DNA of 64,000 nt from Gossypium raimondii (taxonomy: Eukaryota; Streptophyta; Magnoliopsida; Malvales; Malvaceae): assembly GCF_025698545.1 (NCBI RefSeq), contig NC_068569.1, positions 22,196,001-22,260,000 on the forward strand, in the 5' to 3' direction. Below, in pieces: positions 38,160-47,479 of this stretch. The translations under genes and the position numbers were made by a program. How positions within the stretch are numbered: the stretch's first letter is position 1; every line of letters starts with the position of its first letter. The notes below the pieces were generated by a model. It was not told where the DNA came from and did no database searches. It saw only the letters and a list, made by a program, of their open reading frames with translations.

Positions 38160-38903
38160 TTGACAAACAATATGCTTTATTTCAAAAGTTTTTACAGAAT
38201 ATTTCTTACAAGCTTATGTTTTTACAAATGATCTAGGAGAAGAATTTCCTACTATAAAATTCATACTAGATCATGAACCATTTGATGTAACAAGTATTGA
38301 ATGAGGTTTTGTCAAAGATATAGTTGTGCAAAACTTTTCTTTTCATTTAGTAAAAGATTTTCTAGCTATAATTAAAGCTGTATTACAAAACATCATAAAC
38401 AATGATGATTTTTATTACTATTTTCATATAGAAATTAGTAGTTTTATTGGTATAGCTGAATAATAAAAATTTCATCAGCCATATCAAATTTGGATTATCC
38501 AAAAGATAGTTGAAAACCCCCAATTATCAGCCGTAAATGAGGACAAAGATCATTTGGCAACAACCATTGATTATTGTTTTAAATTACCAGGTTATTATCA
38601 AATTCAAGTTGGATTTGATTTAATAAATAAAGCCAAATTTCTACTCCAACAAAAGGATTATCAATTTTGGACCGAAGAAGAATATTGGCATGCGAAACTG
38701 GAAACAACCAGGAAGAAAAAGATGAAAGGTCTCTGAGGTTATTAAAAAAGATAGCTGATATGGACATTGAAGATTTTTCATCCTACATTCTAGAACAAAT
38801 TAGAAGCACGTGGGATGATTGGAACTCACCAAGATCTTCATTTAATTCTTTACATCTAGATGAGATTAAAGAAATGAATCTCAACAATATGCAAGAAGGT
38901 TGA
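38160..38903 (+). pseudogene. left-arm copy of the terminal viral ORF (EPRV B)
   Basis: The plus strand reads FILDHEPFDVTSIE, DIVVQNFSFHL, PQLSAVNEDKDHLA, RRRILACETGNNQEEKDE and SLHLDEIKEMNLNNMQEG with a stop at 38901-38903. Stops after TSIE and after GIAE, and a frameshift near 38690, break it. The same protein is read on the minus strand at 39529-39933 with fewer breaks. By position just before the viral promoter it corresponds to the last ORF of a caulimovirid genome. In the Caulimovirus-like genera that is the inclusion-body/translation-activator gene, but the sequence itself was not recognised. Confidence 0.7.
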
Positions 38904-39060
38904 AGTCAACAAAGATGACAACCTAAAAGAAAGGCAATCCATATACCAACAAAAAGTTTGGCAAAGTGGAAGTCATCATGATGGAAGCAACCATTAATGA
39001 TAATTAAAGACATCCATATGCAGACAAAAAGTCTTGCAACGTGGAAGCTATCATCAAAAT

Positions 39061-39392
39061 AATGATGACGCAAGCAATGATGGAAGCAACCATGACACAA
39101 GCAGTGATGGAAGCGGCCATTAATACAAGCATGTAACGTGGAAACAACCATGACTATGCAATTAAAGAAGCAAAAAGACATGGGACGTGGAAGCAATCAC
39201 ATCTATGAAGAATTGGATCCTTATCAGGACTAGTGTTCGGGATTCAAAATACAATTGTATAGAATTTTTAGAATTCCTCTATAAATAGAGAGGAAAGATC
39301 AATTGTAGAGACATCTTGTAAATTACCAAATTCTTTACTTTTTAGTTTTCTCTTTTGTAAATATTTCCTTTTGTAATAAAAAAGTCTATATT
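39061..39392 (+). promoter_or_regulatory. pararetrovirus (35S-like) promoter and poly(A) region
   Basis: The loop of the inverted repeat has an enhancer-like part with repeated 'gatggaagc(a/g)(a/g)cca' blocks and one TGACG motif (39066-39070), a TATA box CTATAAATAG at 39279-39288, and AATAAA at 39375-39380. TATA followed within about 100 nt by a poly(A) signal is the layout of caulimovirid large intergenic regions, where transcription passes the signal once. Activity is not known. Confidence 0.65.
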
Positions 39393-39528
39393 TTGCAAGA
39401 CTTTTTGTCTGCATATGGATGTCTTTAATTATCATTAATGGTTGCTTCCATCATGATGACTTCCACTTTGCCAAACTTTTTGTTGGTATGTGGATTTCCT
39501 TTCTTTCAGGTTGCCATCTCTGTTGACT

Positions 39529-41032
39529 TCAACCTTCTTGCATATTGTTGAGATTCATTTCTTTAATCTCATCTAGATGTAAAGAATCTAATGAAAGTCT
39601 TGGTGGTGAATTCCAAGTCTCCCATGTATTTTTAATTTTTTCTATTATGTGTGATGGAAATTCTTCTATCTCCATATCATCTATCTTTTTTAACAGCTTC
39701 ACAGATTCTTCATCTCTATCCTCTTGGATGTTTCCATTAGGAAATGCCAGTATCCTCCTTCTATGTGTCCATAATTTATAAACATCATCATGGAGAAGAT
39801 AACAGGCTTGTGGTAATAAATTAATTCCGGTTTGGACTTGATAATGATCAAATTTTTTATAACATTCGTCAATGGTTTTTGCCAAATGTTCTTTGTTTTC
39901 ATTGACAGCAGATAATTGGGGAGTTCCAATCATCTTTTTTATAATCTAAATTTGATATGGCTGATAAAATCTTTCTTTTTCAGCTATACCAATTAAACTA
40001 CTAATTTCAATATGAAAATAGTAAAAGAAATCATCGTTGTTTATGATGTTTTGCAAAACCGATTTTACTATAGCAGGAAGACTTTTAAAAGATTAAAAGA
40101 AAAGTTTTGTACAACTACTTCCTTAATAAAACCCCATTCAATATTGGTTATATCAAATGGTTCATGATCTAATCAGTATTTTAAAGTAGGAAATTTGTTA
40201 TCTAAATAATCATTAAAACATATGATTGTAGAAAATATTTGGAAAAAGCTTTTGAAATTGAATTTGCTGTTTGCAAATTACTTCATCAATTTTGTGAATA
40301 TTTCTACTGGTAATAATTTCCTAGCTTTATTATACATACATATTCTAAACATTTTATTCATAATAGGATTATTTTACCTTTTCGAATAAAATATTGAAAA
40401 ATATCAAGAAGATTGTTTATCTCCTTAATATCTATGATAAAGAGTTAGAATTTATCTCAATCTCTGTGTAAAATAGTTTTAATAATAAATCTTCAGATTC
40501 ACTTTCCTTAGTTGTTTTTTCAACTAAAAATTGTGAAAATCTGGTAAGAGCTCTTCTAAAATGGGCTCTTTGTTCTGAAACATGAGTTTTCCATATTTCA
40601 TTTATAAAATTATAAATTTCTGGTGATAAACCAGAATTATAAAAGTCTTTAATTTTTGAAAGATCTTTTGTTTCTTGAATTTGTTGTTGTTTCAACAAAT
40701 TTTCTGCTCCCATAATAATTTCAGCATAACTGGTTTGTGATGCCAAATTTTGATTTTGGGACCATTGTAATTGACTCTCCTTTTTTTGGGGGGTTCAATG
40801 AAGAAATATTTCCAACTGGTTGGTTTACCATTGGATATTTTAAAACATTTGTTCCAATCGGTTGGTTTACCATTAGATAAGACATATAATATCCCTGGTT
40901 AGGCTAAAATGGTATTTGAGCAGGTACAAGTCCTTTTTTGGAGTTTGATACTGCTTTCCCTTTGTTGGAATTTTTGTGAACAGTTGTCCACTCACCAACT
41001 ATTTCTTGTAGAGGTTTTTTACCTCTATCCAT
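39529..41032 (-). pseudogene. terminal ORF of EPRV B, unidentified product, broken
   Basis: An ATG at 41032 (MDRGKKPLQEIVGEW) opens a frame that can be followed, with several stops and frame changes, through SYAEIIMGAENLLKQQQ (about 40735), FRRALTRFSQFLVEK (about 40560), DHEPFDITNIEWGF (about 40155), and an intact last part from 39933 to 39529 ending NNMQEG-stop. The product is Lys/Glu-rich and soluble-looking. The ORF lies immediately before the viral promoter, the place of ORF VI in Caulimovirus-like genomes, but the protein was not recognised by sequence. Confidence 0.65.
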
Positions 41033-41069
41033 AGAACCTGCTAAGATAATCAACAATTATTAGTAATAA

Positions 41070-41211
41070 TTATTTATTATCTAACAATTTAACTAGTGTA
41101 AAATTTTTATTACACACAATATTATTATTATTTTCAAGTGGTATTTCTAAGAAATCTTTTTCTACTGATAACCAAATAAAATGTCTATCAATAGTAAAAG
41201 GTAAATACCTA
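41070..41211 (-). pseudogene. EPRV B polyprotein, continuation after the protease
   Basis: The frame that ends at the solo LTR on the right (GNNF box, 43765 side) resumes here with PFTIDRHFIWLSVEKDF and stops near 41070. The position and spacing match the strand that follows the GNNF box in caulimovirid proteases. Reverse transcriptase should follow but is absent; sequence near 41060 is AT-rich and may mark the deletion junction. Confidence 0.7.
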
Positions 41212-43764
41212 TGTCGAAACCATTTTTCTGAAAACAAAAATTTAGTTGTCGACTTTAAAAAAAACAAAATTGGAGTCGTCACCAATCTTTTATTAAGGTG
41301 TGATTGGATCACCTAAAAAAACGACTTTGGTCTACGAGTTTCAGAAAAACAGATTCGGGAGTCAGTTACGTACGAGGAAGGATTAGCACCCTCGTAACAC
41401 CCAAAAATTGGTACCAAATTGATTAATTAATGTCTTAAAGTCGAGAGTTAAAAAAATGCGATCCTTAATTAAATTAAATTATTTATTAAGATTTTCTCAT
41501 TTAAAAAAAGAAAAACATCACACCCAATGCGTTAGGGCATAACATTTTATTCTCTTCAAGATGAGTTAGTCCAAAAAATTAGTCCAAAAAACTCGTGTAA
41601 TAAAATTTAATAAAATCTGATTGTTTAAAATTTATGAAGAAATCGCAGCCCAATACGTTAGGGCACAATTTCCTAAAATCTAAACATTCAATATTTCCTT
41701 TATTTTTAAAAAAAATCTTTGTCTTGAGAAATCAACGTGTCACATCCAATACGTTAGGACACAACATATTGAATTCCCGATGACAAGTTTTATTTTGTTT
41801 GATTAAAGAGCAATCCTCGATTGTTAGATTTTACGAAGAAAATCGGAACTCAATACGTTAGGGCTCAATTTTCTTGAAAATCCTAAATATGAGTATTATC
41901 TCTATTTTAAAAAACTCTATTTTTAAATTCGAGTAAAAAGATGACGTAATGTTATATTGTATGTATGAACGTCACAATAACAAGTACAACAATGGCATAT
42001 AAATAATATAAAATAAATAAACGAAATGAATATATATAAAAAATAATCCATGACATGCAAAAATATCAAATAAATAAAGAATATAAATGTAAACACAATT
42101 AAATAGCGAATGAAGAAAGCAAGCAAAATAAATAAAGAAAAGAAGGTATATAGTATACACATAAAAATTATGAAGATTAAAATATACATGTGATTTATAA
42201 AACTTTGGATTATAAAAATTATATAACAAAATATATAATGCAAAGAAAAATATAAACGTATAAAACATGTGTTAAAAATATATGTATTTGAGCATTTAAA
42301 AAAGAATAAATATACACATTTATATATATAAATGTAAAAAAACATTCGTTAAAAAATAAAAATATATACACACATACATATATACAAATATATAAAAAAT
42401 CAAATTAATAAAAATAAATACGTATATATAAGAGAAAAATGTACATAAAAGAAAAATAAATACACATATATATGGATCAAAAATAATTACATAAAAAATA
42501 ATAATAATTACATTATTGAGATTAATTAAAAAAATGAAATAAAATAAAAAAACTAAATTGAACTGTAGGTGACAAATCTGGGGTAAATCCGCAAATAAAT
42601 AAATCCCAAAGGACTGTATTTAACGCGCATATAATCATTAAGGGACTGGAAGGGAAATTTTCCCTTTCCCTCTAAACGGCGTCGTTCAATAGGGACAAAT
42701 TTGAAATTTAAAATAAATTAAAAGCGAATTTAAAAAAACAAAATAAACTTAATCGCAAAAATATTAAAAGGCGGAGGGGCTAAAAGCGCAATTTACCCCT
42801 CCGCTCAAAAACACGTGGATCCTAGACCGGGTCGGGTCGGATTCGGGTCGGCCTCCCCAAAACGATGCCATTTTGGGCGTCTGGGGGCTCTCCAAAACGG
42901 TACCGTTTTGGTATCCTATATAAGCCCCTATTCTTCCAAAAAAATCACTTCAAACCATTTAAAAAAAAAAAAACCAAAATCCTTTCAAAAAACTCTCAGC
43001 CTCTTGTTCTTCGGCCAGGGCCAGGTCATCGGCCACAGCGCCGGCCGCCGATCTCCGGCGTCGACACCGCCGTCTGCGATGGCCGAAAAAGGAGAAAATC
43101 TCCTATTCAAACCTTTCGAAGCCTCTAAGCCCATATCTAGGTTTAAATTTTCCAAAAACCGACAAAAGCACCCTCAAAAAACCTAGAAATCTTTCGGCTT
43201 CTAACCGTCTGTCCTCGGAGACGAACATCGACCATCCCAATTGCGTTCTGGAGGTAAGCGAAAGTAAGTTCTTTCCTTTTTGTTTTATTGTATTTTAGCA
43301 AAGTAAAAAATAAAAGAAAATATAGAAGAGGACAATGCTAAAATATCAACCTTTTGATTTCTTGATAGATTTTTGTACTCTTTGATATTCTGTTTGCTGT
43401 GAAAATAATAACTTTTTGTTTGTATTGATTTTCGAAAATCCCCCTTTCTACAATATATTGGTGGCTTTTTTATAGCCGAATCAAAAAATAAAAAGTAAAG
43501 AAACACATCTGTTTGATTCGATTTACAAAATCTTTGATTTTCTAATTTTGCTTTCTTGTAGGTGAAGATCGTGCTGGGCTTGTGGCTGCGGCACTGTTGA
43601 AACCCTAGGGTTTCTGACTGTCATCCGGGGGTTAATTTGGGCCCCTGTTTGGCTTGGGATTTTGGGCCTAGTTAATCTTGGGCCTCTGTTTAGTTTGGTT
43701 TGGGCCCTTATAGGCCTGTTTGTAGTTTGGGTCTTTTAGACCCGGGTAAAATCTTGCATGTACA
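41212..43764 (+). mobile_element. 2,553-bp solo LTR inserted in EPRV B
   Basis: The insert starts TGTCGAAACCATTTTTC and ends TTGCATGTACA, with the perfect 5-bp duplication ACCTA on both sides (41207-41211 and 43765-43769). No internal retrotransposon region is present. Plus-strand polarity is shown by a TATA box (TATATAA, 42917-42923), with GC-rich, palindromic sequence upstream. Phrases such as 'ggagtcgtcaccaatc' and 'acgaggaaggattagcaccctcgtaac' suggest a large Ty3/gypsy element of the Tat/Ogre kind. It splits the viral protease coding region. Confidence 0.88.
42674..42923 (+). promoter_or_regulatory. LTR core promoter with repeated palindromes
   Basis: Upstream of the TATA box at 42917 are three related palindrome-like boxes: AAACGGCGTCGTT (42674-42686), CCAAAACGATGCCATTTTGG (about 42857-42876) and CCAAAACGGTACCGTTTTGG (42892-42911), the last a perfect 20-bp palindrome. 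They look like repeated binding sites for a dimeric factor. Confidence 0.55.
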
Positions 43765-44190
43765 ACCTACATATAAAATTATTTCCTAATAATATATCTC
43801 CCTGCATGTTAAGAAAACATACTATTTTAGAAATCACAAATCTAACGTTGTTTATGTAGATTGGTATATTTTTAGCTTTATGCTTAATAATAGTTTTTTT
43901 ACCATCTATTCCCATTATTTTTATGGCTTTTTTCATTAATTCCCATTTTTCTACAGGAATTGCGTTTCTCCTGCAACTACTGATTGTAGCTCCAGTGTCT
44001 ATCATAGCATTCAGAGAATATCTTTTATATTTTCTAAACTGGAATGTAAGTTTAATATTTATTCCAACTCTTGAATTTTTATCAATTGTTGAAGCTTGAA
44101 TCTCTTTCATTCTAGTTTTTCTAGAATTATTACTGGGTTCAGTAGGAAATATAGGAATTTGAACAGTTTTAATTCCTATTGGTAAGCTTA
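43736..44190 (-). pseudogene. EPRV B aspartic protease region
   Basis: An open stretch of 124 codons (43736-44110) plus upstream in-frame sequence to about 44190 encodes a retropepsin-like domain with an intact DTG triad (MIDTGATIS). It also has a PVEKWE segment and the later GDILLGNNF box typical of caulimovirus-type proteases. The true C-terminal strand lies across the solo LTR at 41211 and below; the last few residues before 43736 are LTR-derived. It is a fragment of a polyprotein and has no promoter of its own. Confidence 0.8.
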
Positions 44191-46330
44191 GTACAAATTA
44201 CAACCATAGACACAGTCATTATAGACCAAGCAAACATTGGCTTTTAGCCACAAACAATGGTTCCCAACAACCAAGATCCTGAAATATTAGCGGTCAAACC
44301 TCTAAAAGCAGAAAAAGAGAAGGAAGCATCACCATTCACATTGGCGACAGCCACTAATAATAACATTAGTGTGTATGATCCCCATTACCGAGCGTCTTCG
44401 TTTTCACTGAGGATCTTGCTTACAAAGAAAGAGAGAAATAATGAAGCACAAGACAGAGCTGAGCGTCCTAAATCACCCATCGGAAGACACCTTAAGAGAG
44501 CAGAGGCTCGAAGACACCCCAAACCGACACCTTAAGAGAGCAGAGGCTCGAATACACCCCAAACCGACTGAAATCAGCCATTGGCGACACCTAACCCAGA
44601 ACAACACACAAACAGTGACTGAATCGTCGAGGATCTTGGATCTGGCAAAAATAGATAAATAAGGAAAACAACATCTTGAGGCTTTTGGCATTGCCACAAA
44701 TCCACCAATTGGGAGTTGCAGCAAAACTCTCACCAAAAGTGGAACACCGACATCAAAACACCACACTGGTCCCTCCTTAACATAGGTCCGCTCGAGAGAA
44801 GAGAAAAAAGCCACGAACGCTCAGATAAATCCCCTGAAAAGGATTATTAAACCGAGAGGATGGAAAAAAAAGGAGAACAAGGAGAAGGACGATCAACCAT
44901 CGATGACAGGTGTTTGACCGTCTAAAACGAGAAACTGAAAGAAAGCGTTGGAGCGACGCTTAGGGTTTCTTGTCAAATTTTCAGTTCACAAACCTAAAAT
45001 GTCAATTACCAATCTAATGGAGTTGAAAATTATTAGTGTAAATTTAAATATAAATTGTTTATAAATTAAATTTAAATTATCAATTAAATATACTAAGCTA
45101 AAATTTCTTCCTACTATTTTAAACAATGTAAATGATTAAAGCGAATGTCGATTGATTCGTTAATCACCAACTAAGCTAATAAATTTATATCAATTATATT
45201 AATTGTTTGTCACTTTTAGCCTAGGATTTCCTTTTGGTTTCATCTTAGACTAAAAAATACTACCTAAGCTCTCCTCTCGATCTCACCTGGGCATATAGAT
45301 TTTCTCTTAGTCTCACTATTCGACACAATAATATCGAACTATCTAATAATTAATTTTCCTTTTGGTCTCGTTTATCTAGATTTCCCACCAGAGGTGTCAA
45401 TTCTAGCATATGAAGTATTTTAATATAAAAAAAAAAACCAAACAATCAAGCATAAATATTAACTTAATCTAACAAACAATTTATCAATTAACTAACAAGC
45501 AATATCGGCACGTAATAAAGCTCAACACCCAAATAGACATTTCATCGAATAATTGATTTGCACAATTTAAAAGTAAGGGTAAGAAATACTCATTATGCGG
45601 AATTAATGGCATCCGGAAGTTTGATTCATCTTTATTTACAAAAGTCTTTAGCAATAAAAAAAATAAAGTAACAAAAAATAAAATATATTCTAAAAAGAAA
45701 AGGGGAATCTAATTTAAAAAGAAAAAGAAACATAATCTAAAAATATGGGAAGAAAAATGTTTAGCCTCTACTCGTCAGATTTCAATGTCACGACACCAAC
45801 ACCTAGGCTTTGGTGTCGTGATATCCGTGGTAATGGGCATGAACTTAGCTTGGGGGCACTTGGTGTCACGACCTTAATGACAGTGTCACTGGATTCCTTC
45901 ACTTCAATAATTGGCTTGGAGTTGTGATCTCGGGGCTTGGAGTTGTGACTTTGGGGCTTGGTGTCGCGACTTTAACGACAAGTTACTCCAAGTCTTTTCT
46001 TTGAAGTTTACTTCCTTGATATTTGACCTTAGTCATCTCCCACCACAAGTTCAAATCAATCATTAGACTTCCAACAACATAGTTTTGTTAATTTGGATTT
46101 AAGAAAAAATAAAATATAAGAAAAATTAACATTAACACTAAAACCTAAGAATCGATAAAAAAACATTAAAAAATGTTCATAAATTACTTGAAAACAAGCT
46201 TATTAAATACTCGAAATAGCCTAATTTTATTAAAAATATACAAAATAAAGGATAAAATTGATATAAAATTCAGAACCTAATATTATCCATGAAAAATGTG
46301 GTATTGAGATTAACCTTATTATCAAATGTT
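44190..46330. other. repeat-derived stretch without a recognised gene
   Basis: 44257-44535 is open on the plus strand but low in recognisable content and overlaps a 40-bp duplication, so it is not called a gene. 45000-46100 contains phrases such as 'ccttttggtctc', 'cccaccagaggtgtcaattc' and repeated 'ttggtgtcgcgac'/'ggagttgtgac', typical of a family of non-coding plant repeats. It may be related to 18590-20070. No terminal structure was found. Confidence 0.45.
44486..44565. repeat. two tandem 40-bp units
   Basis: A 40-bp unit beginning GACACCTTAAGAGAGCAGAG occurs at 44486-44525 and again at 44526-44565 with a single base difference. Confidence 0.9.
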
Positions 46331-47479
46331 AGGCATTATTAGTAACATCATGCTGTCCACTTAATGTAATGTTTTTGAACTAAACATGGTTCTTTAATCA
46401 AGGAGTCTTTTCATAGAAAAATTCAAGTGAATCAACTTTTTCAAATTAATTTTTTGTTTTGTCGACAATGGTGTTAGTCTTCGGACTGGTTGCTAGTCAC
46501 AATTTCTCCAACATTTTTTATAGTTTTATTTTATTTTTAAATTTAATCTACATTTTTATGGTTTTATTTTGTTCACAATTTCGTGATTCAATTATGAACA
46601 CATTTTTCGTGGTTTTTGTTTTGTTCACTATGTTCTCTTTGAAAGAAAAGGTCGTTTTATTTTACTTTTAATTTTTAGCATGTAGTGATACATGTGATGT
46701 TTGCCAATATAAGGATGCCGCTGAATTTATTAGGAACTGTTCTCGGAAGGCTTTACTATGATAAATCATAGTGATGTGATAGATTCAAGATGAGGAGAGA
46801 AGAATAAACCATCTAAGACTTGGCTTTTTGTGCATCAGTGATGCTGTGAGTCTCTTGGAGCTTTTAATAGTTTTTTTTTGTAAGATGCACATTTCAACAA
46901 TTTGATTAAGTTGATGCATCTCTAGTTTGTTTCTGAATAATTCCAATGTTGTAGTTACCGTCAATTTGTTCTTCTCTTTTTTTTTTTTAAAGATTACTTT
47001 GCAGACATGATATTTGTGCATTAGTTTGTAATAGATTTTTTTATTATATGTACTATATCTTTGTAGTATTGTTATTCATAGTTCCTATTAATAATAGTGT
47101 TTTGTTAAAGAAAAAAATAAAATAAAAAATGTTACATTCCTACCGATTATGTTGTGTATCATTCTCCTCTTACTTTGAGATTCAACTACTATACAAAGCG
47201 CATTCCTCCCATCTCATGCATTTGAAATAGCAATGCATGTAATCAAAACCGATTACAAATCAACCCTATCAATATTTCACCAGACTCTCATGACCCCAAT
47301 TCAATATAACATTTCAGTCTCGGTCTCAATCTCGTTGTGTTGTGACTTGATAAGGTTATGAGGGTTGCAACTTGGCATATCGAAATCGGAGAACTGTCAG
47401 AACAAGCTTCTTAATTACAAGGAAGCCTGCTCGTGCAGTCGATTTTATACATTGCTGCGATTTCAGTTTACTGCTGTCC
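46331..47479. other. 3' flank of kinase gene, no gene seen
   Basis: AT-rich with short open frames only. The part next to 47480 should be the kinase 3' UTR. Nothing else was recognised. Confidence 0.45.

Larger units (their letters stand above)
38035..40395. repeat. 1-kb inverted repeat of pararetrovirus sequence around a 353-bp loop
   Basis: The left arm (about 38035-39039) and right arm (39393 to about 40395) are inverted copies of the same caulimovirid segment. The match is traceable almost continuously and is roughly 80% identical by eye. It is strongest near the loop, where the arms meet at GTCTTGCAA and TTGCAAGAC. The loop (39040-39392) exists once and holds promoter-like signals. Outside the arms the right side continues as viral sequence to 44190, while the left side does not. 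Confidence 0.88.
39393..44190 (-). mobile_element. endogenous pararetrovirus fragment (EPRV B), decayed
   Basis: On the minus strand from 44190 the order is a polyprotein segment with an aspartic protease (44110-43736, resuming at 41211-41070 beyond a solo LTR). Next comes a terminal ORF region (41032-39529), then the promoter side at 39393. No reverse-transcriptase sequence lies between protease and terminal ORF, so that part was deleted or never integrated. The protease differs clearly from that of EPRV A, so a different viral lineage is involved. Confidence 0.8.

Noticed and set aside
41923..42345. 140-codon minus-strand open frame rich in Phe, Ile and Tyr
   Set aside because: It arises from AT-rich LTR sequence, has no recognisable domain, and lies within a 2.55-kb solo LTR with exact boundaries.
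42815..43186. 123-codon plus-strand frame with Pro/Lys-rich product
   Set aside because: Covers the GC-rich promoter and leader of the solo LTR; GC content creates open frames by chance.
44473..44814. 113-codon minus-strand frame and overlapping plus-strand frames
   Set aside because: Overlap a 40-bp duplication and have no recognisable similarity on either strand; kept only as unclassified repeat-like DNA.
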